A stretch of 64,000 nucleotides of DNA from Dendrocalamus latiflorus (lineage: Eukaryota; Streptophyta; Magnoliopsida; Poales; Poaceae): the NCBI GenBank assembly GCA_017311315.1, contig CM029654.1, positions 3,275,637-3,339,636 of the forward strand, read 5' to 3'. Within the stretch, counting starts at the first letter, position 1; every line of letters starts with the position of its first letter. The position numbers and the translations under genes were made by a program. Below the pieces are notes generated by a model that saw nothing but the letters and a program-made list of their open reading frames with translations, ran no database searches and had not been told where the DNA came from. Below are positions 1 through 11,554 of the stretch, in pieces.

Positions 1-1205
1 ATTTGCCTATTTGATTGGAGTAGTTCAAAAATTCGAACGGTTCACATGAATGGCACTACAACTATTTTTATTTGCCTATTTGGCCGGAGCAGTTCAGAAA
101 CTCGAATGATTCACATGAACGACACTATAGTCATTTTTTTTAATTAGATCTTCGGACATCTGTTTCTACAAAATATAGTCTTCTCTTTTGACCTTCTAAG
201 CTTGGCAGGTGCTGTCGAGCTACAGTAGCTTAGCAGCAGGTGCTGCAGAGCACCCCCTTGCGGCAGCACAGCGCAAGCATTTATTAGCTCTAATTAAACC
301 ACGTATTAGCGCTAGTTAAATGTAATTAACACTAATTAAATATGATTAGCGCTAATTAAAAGCACACACTAATCGACCAGTGACCTGCCTTGCTCAGTAG
401 GTCTAAGGAGGATGTTGGATTCGTAAAAACAGACATTCAAAAGCTAAATTTAGATAAAAAGTAGCTACAGTGCCATTTGTTAACAGCAATAGTTTGATAT
501 TTGGTGTGAACTCTAAATAGTTCGTCAAATGAGCATCAAAATTTTCTCGCTTGATTTGCGCCCCACCAAACTGTAGTTTATCATGAAACTTCTGAATAAT
601 AGAACTCACTAAAGACTACCAAAAGTCAAAGTGTCAAACTATTTAGTACGCGGTCTCCGTCGGAGGATCATTACGTCATCAGGAAATTGACCCAAATCTC
701 TTCAGAAAGCCCAACCAACCAACCAGATGTGTGCTGTCTTTATCAAAAGATTACCGTGTCATAGAAGTTTGAGCCTCAGACTTCGGATGGGCTAGAGGAG
801 ATCAAGATATGAGTCTTGCCGGATTGTTTCTTTCCCTAATGGCTCCAGCTGGATTGTTTCTTTCCCTAATGGCTCCAGCTAACTGCTTCAACTTGCCGAT
901 TGTCGTTTTTTTGTTTGAAACCAAACTTGCTGATTGTCGTTGGTTCAACTGGTAAGGTATCTTGGTTGCTTCGCTGACGATTGAAGTCAAATCTCACCAC
1001 CAGTGTTTTTAAGAGTGGTTGTGCTCATACTGAGGTTAACTAAAGGAAGCGACTAGCGCTCGGACGTCTGATCCGGATGTTAGCCTTGTGCGTCTTGTTT
1101 GCTGCCCTATCATCGTAACACAAGTATTCATGAGCTGTCCGATACGCTTCACCTGACGCAACAACAAAACAATGCTTCTCCTTCGTGAAAGAAAAACAAC
1201 ACAAG
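1..1205. other. Intergenic repeat-like sequence at left edge
   Basis: No gene is recognisable here. Positions 1-69 and 70-138 are an imperfect tandem duplication with a 69-bp period, each copy starting ATTTGCCTATTTG. A perfect 30-bp duplication at 821-880 has its own entry. The short open frames are not conserved-looking and have no splice context. Confidence 0.5.
821..880. repeat. Perfect 30-bp tandem duplication
   Basis: Two identical 30-bp units, 821-850 and 851-880, both beginning GGATTGTTTCTTTCC. The exact identity suggests a recent slippage or repair duplication. It lies in non-coding sequence. Confidence 0.95.
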
Positions 1206-1208
1206 CTA

Positions 1209-1773
1209 GACCCTATTTGGCACAGCTTCATCAACAGCTTCATGAGCTGTTGTGAGCTGTTTTTTGCCAAACACCTTTTTTGCAAACAGCTTCATGGATG
1301 AAGCTCCTTAAATCATACTCTCACAAGGGAATAGGGTGGGGTGAAGCTGAAAATAGTAGCTTTTCACAGTTCTCTCCCTCAGGCTCGCAGTTCTAGGAAC
1401 CCACTGCCCTTGTAGTTGACAGAAATTACAGCACTTTGCCACTGGGTCCCCACGCCTGTTTCCTCTCCTCCCGTTCGCACTTCTCTAATGATTTTAATTT
1501 TTTAATTTTAATTTTTTAATTCATACTCATTCAAATATATTATTTTTTAATTCATATGACCATATACAAACATACAACTCAAAATGTTAGAACAAGTCAG
1601 GTAGACATGGGCATCTTGGACAATTGCCCTCTTTCAGCCATGCATGAAGCTGTTGGTGAAGCTGTTTTGTCAAACAGTTTTCCAAAACAGTTTTAGCTTC
1701 ACAGGTGAAGCTGCTCGTGAAGCTGAAAAAAAAACAGCTTCACTAGTGAAGCTGAGCTGTGCCAAACGGGGCC
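1209..1773. mobile_element. Tourist-like (PIF/Harbinger) MITE, 565 bp
   Basis: The left end GACCCTATTTGGCACAGC and the inverted right end GGCCCCGTTTGGCACAGC match at 15 of 18 positions. A direct CTA flanks both sides (1206-1208 and 1774-1776), as expected for the 3-bp target duplications of PIF/Harbinger elements. The inner parts repeat GAAGCTG/CAGCTTC motifs on both arms, so the whole element could fold back. It has no transposase and would depend on one supplied in trans. Confidence 0.85.
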
Positions 1774-1776
1774 CTA

Positions 1777-3190
1777 ATTTTCTTTCTGAGGTACTCATCT
1801 CATCGAGCCACCTCACCCCATGGCATTACCTATCTTGCTTTGATATTTCTTCACGAAATCCACCCAATGACTCATCGATACCAAAAAAACGTTGCAACAT
1901 TCTGATTTCACATGTACAACATCATGAGGGTGAAACTACGAACAAAATCCAATTCTATTAATGAAATAACTATTGCAGCATTGAAAAATAACACTATCAA
2001 CATTTAAATTATGCGTGTGCAATATTGCCCAACAACAGTTGCAACATAGGGGAAACTTTGACAAAAAATCCAATTCTCTCAAAAAAGTTAATGCAAATAA
2101 AAAAATAATACTATCAACATTTAGATAGAAAGTATGTAATATTTGAAGAATTTATTGATGCAACATTCTAAATATATAGTCCCAATATCTCGAATCATTT
2201 ATTGCAACAAAGCCCCCTTTTACTATAACAAACACCCAACTCACAGGACTTGACCTCGACGACGACAATGGCATGCTCTGTCTTCGGCTCCAAAATGGTA
2301 ATTTAGCACTTGGGAGAGGTCGTTGGCCGCTATTACCTAGCACCGCTCACAACTCCCACTTGAGAGGTCAAAGAAGGAGGAGGCCCTGCACTCTATGGAA
2401 GCATCCTACGTCGCTAGAGCATTCCTACGGCTGCATGATGCCTTTACCTCGCGCTTGGCTGTGATATGCTTGTTTTGCCTCTGGTGGTTACAACGGCAAG
2501 CCACTATGGGGGGCTCTAGTGTTGGCTAGAGCCATAGGCAAGTTGCCAAAAGGAGAAGTGGGGAGGAGTACTGCCCGACTGTATTACGTAGGTGGGGATA
2601 GAGGATAAAGACAACGCTGTAGAGAATGGAAGAGAAAGAAGTAGATGGAGTGTGCTGATGAGCAAAGTGGAGGGACCTTTTAGGGTGGAAGACTCCAGAG
2701 AAGAGGACAGGTGGAGGTGGACAACGTTAGATTTTTCACATCCATCGGACAGACGTGACAGTAATACCTTTAACTAAATGTTTCTGGGAACTTTAGTGGT
2801 TAAGTCTTTCAAATACAAGCTCATGAAATGTAAAAAGAAAAATGTGGAGTTTCGTCCTATGATCTATGGTTAAGTTTTTTCTCCCTAAGATGCTGGGATA
2901 ATTGGCTAGTGTGGCCTTTTTTTATATAAAAAAAACATGTGGCTAGTGCAGTCCTCTTAAAAGTTCACACCCTCGTATCACGAGGTTAAAATCCCAGAAG
3001 GGATCATGGTGGAAAATCTGTACTATTGGCCATCCAACTATCATTGATGGGTATCATTTTTTTTGCCATGATCAGAGAGACAAGATGCTGCACCGTTGGG
3101 CCATGCAACAGTTAAGTCATTCAGGTACATTCTAATCTGATTTAAAAAAAAATGTAAAAGAAATAATGAGAAAAAAGGACGGCCCTGTCC
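1777..3190. other. Intergenic region upstream of RPL17
   Basis: AT-rich sequence with scattered TTGCAACA motifs (about 1890-2210), then a moderately GC-rich stretch (2230-2780) with short open frames on both strands. None shows a domain, a splice pattern or a convincing start. It is probably old repeat sequence plus the distal promoter of the ribosomal protein gene. Confidence 0.4.
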
Positions 3191-3196
3191 CATACA

Positions 3197-3255
3197 TGGG
3201 CCTTTACGATTATCCACGCTTCGGCCCATGTAGAGTCTAGCTCTCCTAGGGTTTA
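3197..3255 (+). promoter_or_regulatory. Site II and telo-box promoter of the ribosomal protein gene
   Basis: TGGGCC at 3197-3202 and its reverse complement GGCCCA at 3223-3228 are site II elements. TAGGGTTT at 3247-3254 is a telo-box in reverse orientation. In plants this pair, close to the transcription start, is the known signature of promoters of ribosomal protein and other translation genes, where TCP and telo-box factors couple them to cell growth. Here they lie 120-180 bp before the ATG, so the promoter agrees with the RPL17 call. Confidence 0.8.
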
Positions 3256-3377
3256 CCCTCCCTTTAGACCGCCGCCGCCGGCGCTGAGGCAGTGCTTTCG
3301 CTGTGTGGAGAGTTCGTGCGAAGGCTCGCCCCTCCCTCCCCGTCCTCCTCTCCCGCCGCGCTCCAACCGCCGCCGCC

Positions 3378-5647
3378 ATGGTCAGCCTCACCTCTCTCCG
3401 CTCTGATACTGTCATATACTTGTGGTTTAGTTCGTTGTTCTGACATCTCGCTGCTGCGTCCGTCCGCAGGTGAAGTACTCGCGGGAGCCGTCCAACCCGA
3501 CCAAGTGTAAGATCTCGTCTATCTCTGTTCCTGCAGTGGTTTGGTCTTGCTTTGCAGTTTGCCTTCTTCCCAGTGTGGTGGTTTTGATGGGATGTGTGGT
3601 GTTGTGTGCGCAGCGGCCAAGGCCATGGGCAGGGATCTCAGGGTCCACTTCAAGGTGCGTTTCTTGAACCTGTGCTTGATGGGATCTTTGTTTGTGCACG
3701 AGTTTATTGGTTGCAAATTAATGAGCTGTTCTTATCATGCAATGCTGCTGAACTAGGGCTAGGCATGTACAAATGGCATCATGGATTGATTGGAGTGTGA
3801 TAACCTAGAGTAAAGGTTCTGTTCTGTTGTTTATATGAACAGTTCCGACGTTACTTTAGGGACATCGATACTGTTATCCGACGAACCATTGTATTGATCA
3901 TTATTACAAATGGTTCGGAGGCAGTGTTAAACAATCTTTAGTGATGTTTTTGTTCTGGGCGATTATCAAAATGCTGTCCGCATTTCATCCAAAATCAACA
4001 TCTTCAGTGCAAAGTTAAAAGCAGAGGTTTTGCGACTTAGATTTGAATAACGAGTAAGATAATGGGAAATGTTGTTGTGTATATTGCTTGCATCATGTTA
4101 ATTATGTCTTGATGTTGCTGTGGGGTGCACTGCTCAAACTCCTAAGTCCTAGTGAAATTTTGTACCTTCCATTATGTCAGGGTTAACCGATTAGCATTTT
4201 TTTCCTCTCTGATATAGCCTGGTCTTTACAGATCTTTTATGTTGCTGTGTAATCACTTCCAGTCTTACTGTTTCTTATCTTTCTAGCTTATGCTTTGAAA
4301 TAGCCTTTAGTAATGTTGAACAAACATACCAAATTTCTGTTAGCTTGCTCTATTTGATCTTTTCTGTCTAGTCACATGTACTGCAGAATGGTCATTGGAA
4401 AAATATTTTCTGATTATTTCTGTGAAAAATATAGTAACTAGTATTAGAAGCTTAGGGTTGTCCTATCAACTTGTAATTGACGGGTGTGATCTTTCCGTAT
4501 GAAATCCTTTTCCGAGCTTTTCCACATATGGCAAACTGAGTTCAGTGAGTAGCTTATGGGACTCTGATGCTGATGCCCATGCAATGGTTTGTTGGCTGTC
4601 TGTGCTAGATTGATAATGTTCTACTTGCAGCATCATTGTTGACTTCATATATCCTTTTTTCTTGTTTCTCTGACTAAACCCCTAATAATCGTGCAGAACA
4701 CAAGGGAGACAGCATTTGCGCTTCGCAAGCTGCCCTTGGCTAAGGCTAAGCGGTACCTTGAGGATGTGATTGCTCACAAGCAAGCAATTCCCTTCCGGAG
4801 GTACTGTAGAGGTGTGGGCCGTACTGCACAAGCAAAGTCTCGCCATTCGAATGGGCAGGGTCGCTGGCCTGTAAAATCAGCCAGGTTCATATTGGATTTG
4901 CTGAAGAATGCTGAGAGTAACGCTGATGTATGAAGCTGCTGCTATTTTTTTCTTCTCTTTCTATTTTTGATATGCATGATATCATCAGCCTTCGTTTGGC
5001 TTAACTTACGATCTGTTGTTTATAGGTTAAAGGCTTGGATGTCGACAACCTATATGTTTCACACATCCAGGTGAACCAAGCCCAGAAGCAGAGGCGCCGT
5101 ACATACCGTGCTCATGGACGCATTAATCGTAAGTTCTCAAGGATGGTATGCCTATATTTGTTTCGATTGGATAGTGCACTAATATTGCTTTTGTGGCAGC
5201 TTACATGTCCTCACCCTGCCACATTGAGCTGATCTTGTCAGAGAAGGAAGAGCCTGTGAAGAAAGAGGTATATTTCTGTTATCCCTTTGTATTTGTTTCA
5301 GTTATGTTCATGAATCGGTGTTTGGCTGAGCACTGTGCCTTGGCCAGACTATTTTTTCAAGCTGTCTGAATTTTGTAGTCTCACTTTGTTTTTTTAAGAA
5401 GATGAATTCTTAGGATTCATCTTCTGAAGTAGTCTCACATACAACAAACACAATTACAATGTTATCCGTTTACCCTTGTCAGTTTGATGTCCTGTTTTTA
5501 TATGGAGTTAATTTTAGTAGAAAACACCCCCATTTTTTTTTTGTCATTTTGATTCAACTTTCCTTTAGCTGTTTCGGCTAATTCATATGATCATTGTTTC
5601 TTTTGTAGCCTGAAAACGTTATCGCACCAAGGAGGCAAGTTATGTAA
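3378..5647 (+). CDS. RPL17: 60S ribosomal protein L17 (uL22), seven coding exons
   Basis: Structural protein of the large cytosolic ribosomal subunit; uL22 lines the peptide exit tunnel. Coding exons are 3378-3380, 3470-3506, 3614-3654, 4697-4927, 5026-5128, 5200-5267 and 5609-5647, all bounded by GT-AG, and join in frame to 173 residues, the usual length for plant L17. The first coding exon is only the ATG, which sits in a CCGCCGCCATGG context. Recognisable blocks are VKYSREPSNPTK, DLRVHF, the long exon-4 block from NTRETAFALRKLPLAKAK through RRYCRGVGRTAQAKSRHSN, and NAESNADVKGLDVDNL across the exon 4/5 junction. The C-terminus ends in a short lysine/glutamate stretch and then PENVIAPRRQVM. 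No frame damage is seen. The upstream site II and telo-box elements fit a housekeeping translation gene. Confidence 0.97.
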
Positions 5648-6306
5648 GGCAGAGTGAGCGTATTTGTCCAAGAATCCTAGCTGCAGTCCATTTCAAGTAC
5701 TTTATGGTAGTGTTGCCTCATTTATGTTTCTGGTACCAATATTGAGTCGGGATTTGTTAAGGTCGATGCTATCCTTGTGATTGTTTATGGCTAAATGGTC
5801 GTATATGCTAAAACAGTCTCAGATATTTGAGCACTTTTATACCTGAGCTTATTTGCCATATTTTAACTATCTTGTGGCTTAGCTGCCCACGTCGAGTATT
5901 ATCTCTACTTTTGGTTGCCTTTAATGTTTCTCGTCGAATTTTGTTCATGTGTGTGTAGAGATTTAGATCATTTCTGACAAACGGATGGTTGATTTTTTGG
6001 ATTACATTCCCTGGTTGCATGCAGTTCTTGATTGCATCTACTTGAACATGGTGATCGTTTATTTCGGCAACGGAGAAACGTGAGAATAAACGTTAGTAAG
6101 TTAACGAAACATAATCGATCATACGATTAACAATTGAATTGTGAGCTATGTATGCTGTTATCATGTCTCTTTTTTTACATTTACCTATGAATAAATGCAA
6201 CACTGTCAACCGTATAATGAGCTCCTAACATCAATCCCACCAGGATAAAAACAGCCATTTGCTCACGAAAAGGAAAAATTAGATGCAAGGAGTCAGTGTG
6301 ATCACT

Positions 6307-8530
6307 TTAATGGATGCATTTGCCGGGCTTTGTCCACTGGAACCCTCCCTGGCGCCTGGCCTCCGGCGGCGCCGCCGTGTAGTTCCTCCAGTCGCGCAGC
6401 ACGTTCCTGAGGTCGTGCACCTTGTTGGCGAGGCCGGTGCAGCAGTTGGCGTGCAGCGTGCACACCCTGCCCAGGTCGCCGCTCAGCTGGCAGAAGCCGC
6501 CGCAGTGCGCCGTATCGAGGAACTGCATCCGCACGCCGACCCGCCGGCTCAGCTCGCCCTGCGCGCGCCCGAGGATGTACTGCTCGTTGCTCCCCGCCGG
6601 GAACCGGTCGCGCGCCTGCCGCCACCGCCTGTAGAACTCCACCGTCCGGTTCATGGACCTGACGTACAAGAAGCCGCCGTTGGGGCGGTTGCGCATGCTG
6701 TCCGGGTCGCCGTTGAAGTAGTCGCTGGCGATGGCGATGTCCGACGTGATGGCGATGTGCCGCAGCGGATTCCGGAACCACATGATGTCGATGTCCTGCA
6801 ACAAAGCATGCCGCCATTCGCATGCAGGTTTTAGCTCGAGTAAATTGCACCGTAGGAAGTTGAAGCCGATACGCGTACCGTGAATAGGAAGTTGAAGCCG
6901 AGCTCGAGGATGGTTTGCTGGAACCGGTTCCTGCCCCACATCATGTCGAGGTAGTCCTTGGTCATGAAGTACTTCTCCTCGCTGTAGTCGACGGCGCCCT
7001 CCGGCCGGAGGAGGTAGCAGTGGCGGTGCACCGATCGGCACCTCTCGAGCGCGCCGGGGTCCATAGCCACGATGAGCACGTGGTCCAGCAGCTGCTCCGT
7101 GCCCTCGCCGAGCCGGAAGCTCTCCAGGAAGAGGTCCAGGAGGGAGCCCGGCGCGGCGTACGCTTGGTTGATGGACGTCAGTATGACCGTGTTGTCCTCC
7201 ATTGATGCGTTCTTCAGCACCTGGGCCAGCTCTGCAAGTGCTTTCATCTGCGGGGGTTTTTTTTGTATGTGTGTTCGATTAGATGTTGTAAAATGTCATG
7301 AATCCATGATTTCGATTCAGTAATCTGAACAGATAGTTAGGTCACCATTGGAGCTGGGGAATTCATGCAAAATCTCCCATATCACTCGAATCATTTTGCC
7401 TGAGTTGTAAATGTAAAAGTAGCCCCACAAGCCTGCTTGGACATCAGGCTAGCATATTCGTTGCCTCTCCAGCAGTCCATTTCACCTTTAAGGCTTTTGG
7501 GTTCTGAATATGACAAAGCTACAGGAGCCTTATCTTAAGCCAATCTTGGAAAAGCAGCATAAGCAGCATGCTGATCGGCTTTACGAATTCAACTCTAGGC
7601 TCGATTATTGCCACAGTGATATCTGTGGTATTATATTGGACGTGGATTTGCCTGTCGTTGTCGCTTACTAGTTCACTGAATGAAGATATAGCTAAGAACA
7701 TAGGATAGAAAGGGAGTCCACTACTCTAATATTCATCTACTCCATAGTTCCACATTACTCTTACAGCAACTTAAATAAAGAAATCTCACGATATGATTAT
7801 ATTAGAAATATCTTTTAAGATATTAGGAGAAAAAAGGAACTACGTTCTCAAGGACCAGTTAATAAGGTAAACATTGTCATTGTAAAATTTTCTTCTGTTC
7901 GATATTTCTGGACACTCCTCATACCACATAGTTAGCTCTGCTGTACCAAATTGCAGCTAAATGCGCATATGATCAAGTTTTCCTTCTACCATTTTGATGC
8001 ATTGCCATGTATAAATCATATGTCCCGTGCAACAAAGACAAACTGAATGATTATGCCATATGTTTGCTGCGAAAGGAAGGATGCTAGAGAGCCAGCTGAA
8101 AGAGGGATGCTAGAGAGCCAGCTGAAAGAGGGATGCTAGAGACCACCACAACAGTTTCCTGCAAACAAAAGAAGATAGCTAGTTTGCTCTTCTTTTTCTT
8201 GCAAGATCAAATGCATGCACGAGGTCCTAAAACACCTCAATTTAGAATTAGAATGACAATGAAAAAAATTCCTACCATAAAAGCACGGGTCCTAAAGAGG
8301 AGGAGCAGAGGAGGAGGAGGAGGAGGAAGAAGAAGCAGCTGCAGTAGATCACTAACCTCGTCGGTGGGGGCCGGCTGAGCACCATTGCCCCATGATGCCA
8401 GGGCGGAGAGCCGCCAGTTCACATCCAGAGTAGCATTGAGGAAGACGAATGCGGCCGTCGACGCGGCGCCGAGGAAGAAGGAGATGACCGGGAGGAGCTT
8501 TCTCATGTCCCCTCTCACCTTGCAAGCCAT
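6307..8530 (-). CDS. Nucleotide-diphospho-sugar transferase family protein (GT77-like, At4g15970-like)
   Basis: Likely a Golgi type II membrane glycosyltransferase of the Nucleotid_trans domain family (PF03407), whose relatives act on cell-wall glycans and glycoproteins. The substrate cannot be told from the sequence. Exons are 8357-8530, 6879-7247 and 6307-6795 (all GT-AG, phase 0), giving 343 residues. Residues about 11-31 (LLPVISFFLGAASTAAFVFL) form one membrane anchor after a short basic N-terminus. The catalytic domain starts near residue 65; the FLFTDIDIMWF motif at the exon 2/3 junction holds the metal-binding DxD (D182, D184). NRPNGGFLYVRS and HCGGFCQL are further family blocks. The start at MACKVRG (8530) was chosen because it places the anchor as in type II enzymes; an in-frame ATG at 8590 would add 20 residues. 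Intron 1 (7248-8356) carries a 26-bp tandem repeat. No disruption is seen. Confidence 0.9.
8079..8145. repeat. 26-bp tandem repeat, about 2.5 copies
   Basis: GGATGCTAGAGAGCCAGCTG repeats with a 26-bp period starting near 8079, 8105 and 8131; the third copy is partial. It lies inside intron 1 of the glycosyltransferase gene and does not touch a splice site. Confidence 0.9.
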
Positions 8531-8764
8531 GTTCTTGCCGCTCCTTGGATGGAGGGAGAAACAGGATGGATCATTAGAGAAGAGTGGCATGTTTTATATG
8601 GCAACCTGTAGTACTAATACCTAGTCTTCTCGAGAACGAGACCAGGACCGGCTACTTGTGTGATGTCCAAGACAAGAAGTCGAACTTTGCTGCACAAGTT
8701 TGAGCCTAACTATAGGACCCGAGTGTGTTGAACGGTATAGACATTCACCGTTGATTTATAACCA

Positions 8765-9160
8765 CCGTGCATCTCATCCCCCTCTCACACTCGTCCCCTC
8801 CTCTCTCTCCCCTTGCCTGCATCTCTCACCAGCACCACCCCTCCCTCCTCCTCTGCCACCTCCTCCTTCTCCTCCTCTGCCGGCGCTACTACCTCTCCTT
8901 TCCTCCTCCATCGGTGCCGCCACCTCCCTTTTCCTCCTCCTTCGCTGGCACCACCACCTTCCCTTCCTCCTCCTCCTCCGTTGCTACCGCCCTCCCCCAT
9001 CCTCTCCCACGTTCGGCCAGGGAGAGCAGCCAATGAGCCAACGGAGGCAAGCGGCCTCCCCCTCCTCCTTCACCTCAAGCACCACCCTCCCTCTCCTCCT
9101 TCACCTCTGATGCCATCCTTCCACCTCCTCCTTCAACTCTGGTGCCACCCTCTCCTCCTC
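8765..9160. repeat. CT/CCT-rich low-complexity tract
   Basis: A pyrimidine-rich stretch of CTCCTC and CCTTCC motifs upstream of the glycosyltransferase. It creates proline- and serine-rich open frames on + and glycine-rich ones on -, which I regard as products of composition. It could act as a promoter-proximal purine/pyrimidine tract, but that is inference only. Confidence 0.7.
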
Positions 9161-9384
9161 ATTTGTCTCTGGATCTGGCAACAGCGCGGGTTAGGGCACA
9201 AGGATTTGGTGGAGGTGCAACTCCAGGCGGTCGGATTTTGCCTGCGGCGAGGCTAGGTGGCACTAAGGGCCATTAGACTCCTCTGCTCGGCGACCACTGT
9301 GCCCTCCGTGCTGACCGTGCACCACCTCCAGATCCACACTGTGGAGTGTGATCGTCGCCTGTGCAAGCCACCACGCTGTCATAG

Positions 9385-9615
9385 CTAGGTAAACCTATTG
9401 AAACTTGTTGAAACCTATTGAAATATGTTAAAACTCTTGGTTTAAACTTGCTGAAACTCCTCAACTCCTCGGATAAAACTTGTTGAAACTTAAGTTCCAA
9501 AATTTGAAATTTGTTAAAACTTTGCCTTGAAAACTTCTAGAAACACACAAAGCTAACTAAAACATGAACCTTTTCAAATATTTTCTTAAAACTTGCTGAA
9601 ACTGTATGAAACCTA
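9385..9615. repeat. Degenerate TTGAAACY tandem repeat
   Basis: Loose repeats of GTTGAAACC / TTGAAACTT every 10-14 bp. No coding potential. It is probably part of an old repeat just left of the PIF/Harbinger-type element. Confidence 0.6.
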
Positions 9616-10321
9616 TTGCTATATCATTGCAATGGTATATTGTTATGTAGTTGCTTCCCTTATAAATTCTATTTTGAGAATTCTGGGACCTAATGATGTA
9701 GATTAAAGGCTCTGGGTTGGAATCTGAGGCCGAAGATTTGTTCCAACTTCCAAAGCCTAAATATTATGCATGATCAAAATTTAGGGCCTATTCGGTAGGG
9801 CATTTGCTCCTAGCTTATCAACCAAAGTAGATGAAGTCCAGCCAAACGCTCCAACTCCTCATTTTGTAGAATCCAAATCACATGAGCAGAGTGACCTCAG
9901 AAATGCTCCACGCGCAGAGCAGCCCCCCATTACCAAAATACCCTCAAGGTTCGGGTAGAATTACCCGCCAATTGCCACTAAACAAAACCCCCTATGATCC
10001 CACCCCTCCCGTTCGCGCGCCTCTCCCTCACTCCCGAATTGACGCCTCCATTCACCCTCTCTCATATCTCTCTCATGGATCTCTCCAAACCCTAGCTAGA
10101 TTAGTGGCCACCGCCAGTCTCAGAGTTCCCCGCCGCCAACCTCAAAGTCCCCCACCGCTAGCCCCTTGGTCTGTCCTTGCCGCTAGCTCCAGAGTCTATC
10201 GCATTTGGCATTACAATACCTTAGTTTTCCCCCTCGGTTGTGACTGCTGGCGACCTCGACCGCGACCATGACATCCCCTTCGTCCTGGGTGCCCTTCAAG
10301 GTATGAGCTTGCCAACTGCCC

Positions 10322-11554
10322 TGTTGGAAAACCGACTCCGGATCAACACGCCCAAATGCAGTTACGACCGGACTGCTGTTGTCGGACGGCAAACAGTGAG
10401 CCTTCAACTAGCTCCTACGACTACGGCGAAGAAACAGAGGACAAAGTCGAAACACGGTGGAGAGTGTTTGGGGGCAATTTTTCTTCTTTTTTCTTCACTC
10501 TCACTCACTACAAAGGTTACTGGACGTATATATACAACCGGGGCTCAGAGCACTCAACTGCTTCGCCGCTCGCCTGACCACTCAACTGCGACTCTGCTGA
10601 GCCACTCTGATCAGTTGACTCATGACTGCTCAGCTGACAGACGACACATACCGTTGCAGTGCTCCACCGCAACCGCTGCCCAATCAGAGCTCTAAAGACT
10701 TCTACAGTGCCACCGCAACTGCTGCCCAACCGGAGCTCTGACGACTGCTGCTGCTGTGACCAGTCAGCTCACCGACCGCTGTATCGTCTGTGTCACTCGT
10801 GCTTCCCTGTGCTGACGCCTGCGACTACTCACTGCGTCGACTTGACCACTCGAGAGACTGGCCGCATGAACTCAGCCACTGGCTTCCACTTCAGCTGCTC
10901 CTTGACCGCTTCTCCGATCTTGGCTTCGACCGTGGCACTCGAGCTTCAACCATGCAATCACTGCACTGGTCGTCTTCGACTTCAACAAACTGGTTGTCCA
11001 CGAGCACCTTGGTCGTAACCGACCACTCACACAAGCCTTGTTACAACCACACACACCGTGGTCGTAACCAACTATAGACAACGTGATCGAAACCGAACAC
11101 ACACAACGTGGTTGAAACCAACCACACAAAATGTGGTCGAACTCGACCACGCACAACGTGGTCGAAACGATTTCTTACAACGTGTCGTACCGACCACACA
11201 CAACGTGGTCGAAACCGATCGCTCTCAACGTGGTCGTTATCGACCACACACAACGTGGTCGAAACCGATCGTTCTCAATGTGATCGTTACCGATCACTCA
11301 CAACGTGGTCGAAACGACTTATTACAATGTGGTCGTACCGACCACACACAACGTGGTCGTTACCGACCACGCACGACGACTCGACCACGGGCATCTTCGA
11401 CTATGCATTGATGACTACGACTGTCGATTATTGACCACGCTTGTCAACTATCGATTATCGACCACACGACTATCTACTATCGACTATGACTGTCGACTAT
11501 TGACTACGTACAAGCACCACGACCATGTACAAATTATCAAGATTAATTCCAACA
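10322..11554 (-). repeat. LTR (solo or truncated element) inside the PIF/Harbinger-type element
   Basis: It starts TGTTGGAA and ends TTCCAACA, perfect inverted termini of an LTR. Flanks are TGCCC and CGCCC (4 of 5 identical), compatible with a 5-bp target duplication with one later change, which would make it a solo LTR. On the minus strand the bases just outside 11554 read GGACAAGGGGGAGGG, like a polypurine tract, so a small piece of internal sequence may also remain. Orientation is taken as minus for that reason. A TATATAC motif lies at about 10528-10534. Confidence 0.65.
11048..11365. repeat. 24-bp minisatellite, 13 copies of ACAACGTGGTCG
   Basis: Thirteen recognisable copies of ACAACGTGGTCG(A/T)(A/T)ACC at near-24-bp spacing (about 11053 to 11350). 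Most units also hold GACCAC, the inverse of GTGGTC, so successive units can pair with each other as hairpins. The array lies within the LTR and gives open frames on both strands by periodicity alone. Confidence 0.9.

Noticed and set aside
6283..6834. 183-codon plus-strand open frame opposite the glycosyltransferase
   Set aside because: Antisense to exon 3 of a gene with clear motifs; it arises from high GC and third-position bias and has no domain or splice context of its own.
8700..9256. Proline/serine-rich plus-strand frames of 136-147 codons
   Set aside because: Encoded by a CCT-repeat low-complexity tract; all three frames look alike and no start or splice context supports a gene.
11048..11365. 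Possible CRISPR-like array
   Set aside because: Eukaryotic context, degenerate units and no unique spacers of constant length; it is a minisatellite.
11041..11434. Overlapping frames rich in TTHNVVETD-like repeats
   Set aside because: Translations of a 24-bp minisatellite (a multiple of three), so long frames are expected without coding function.
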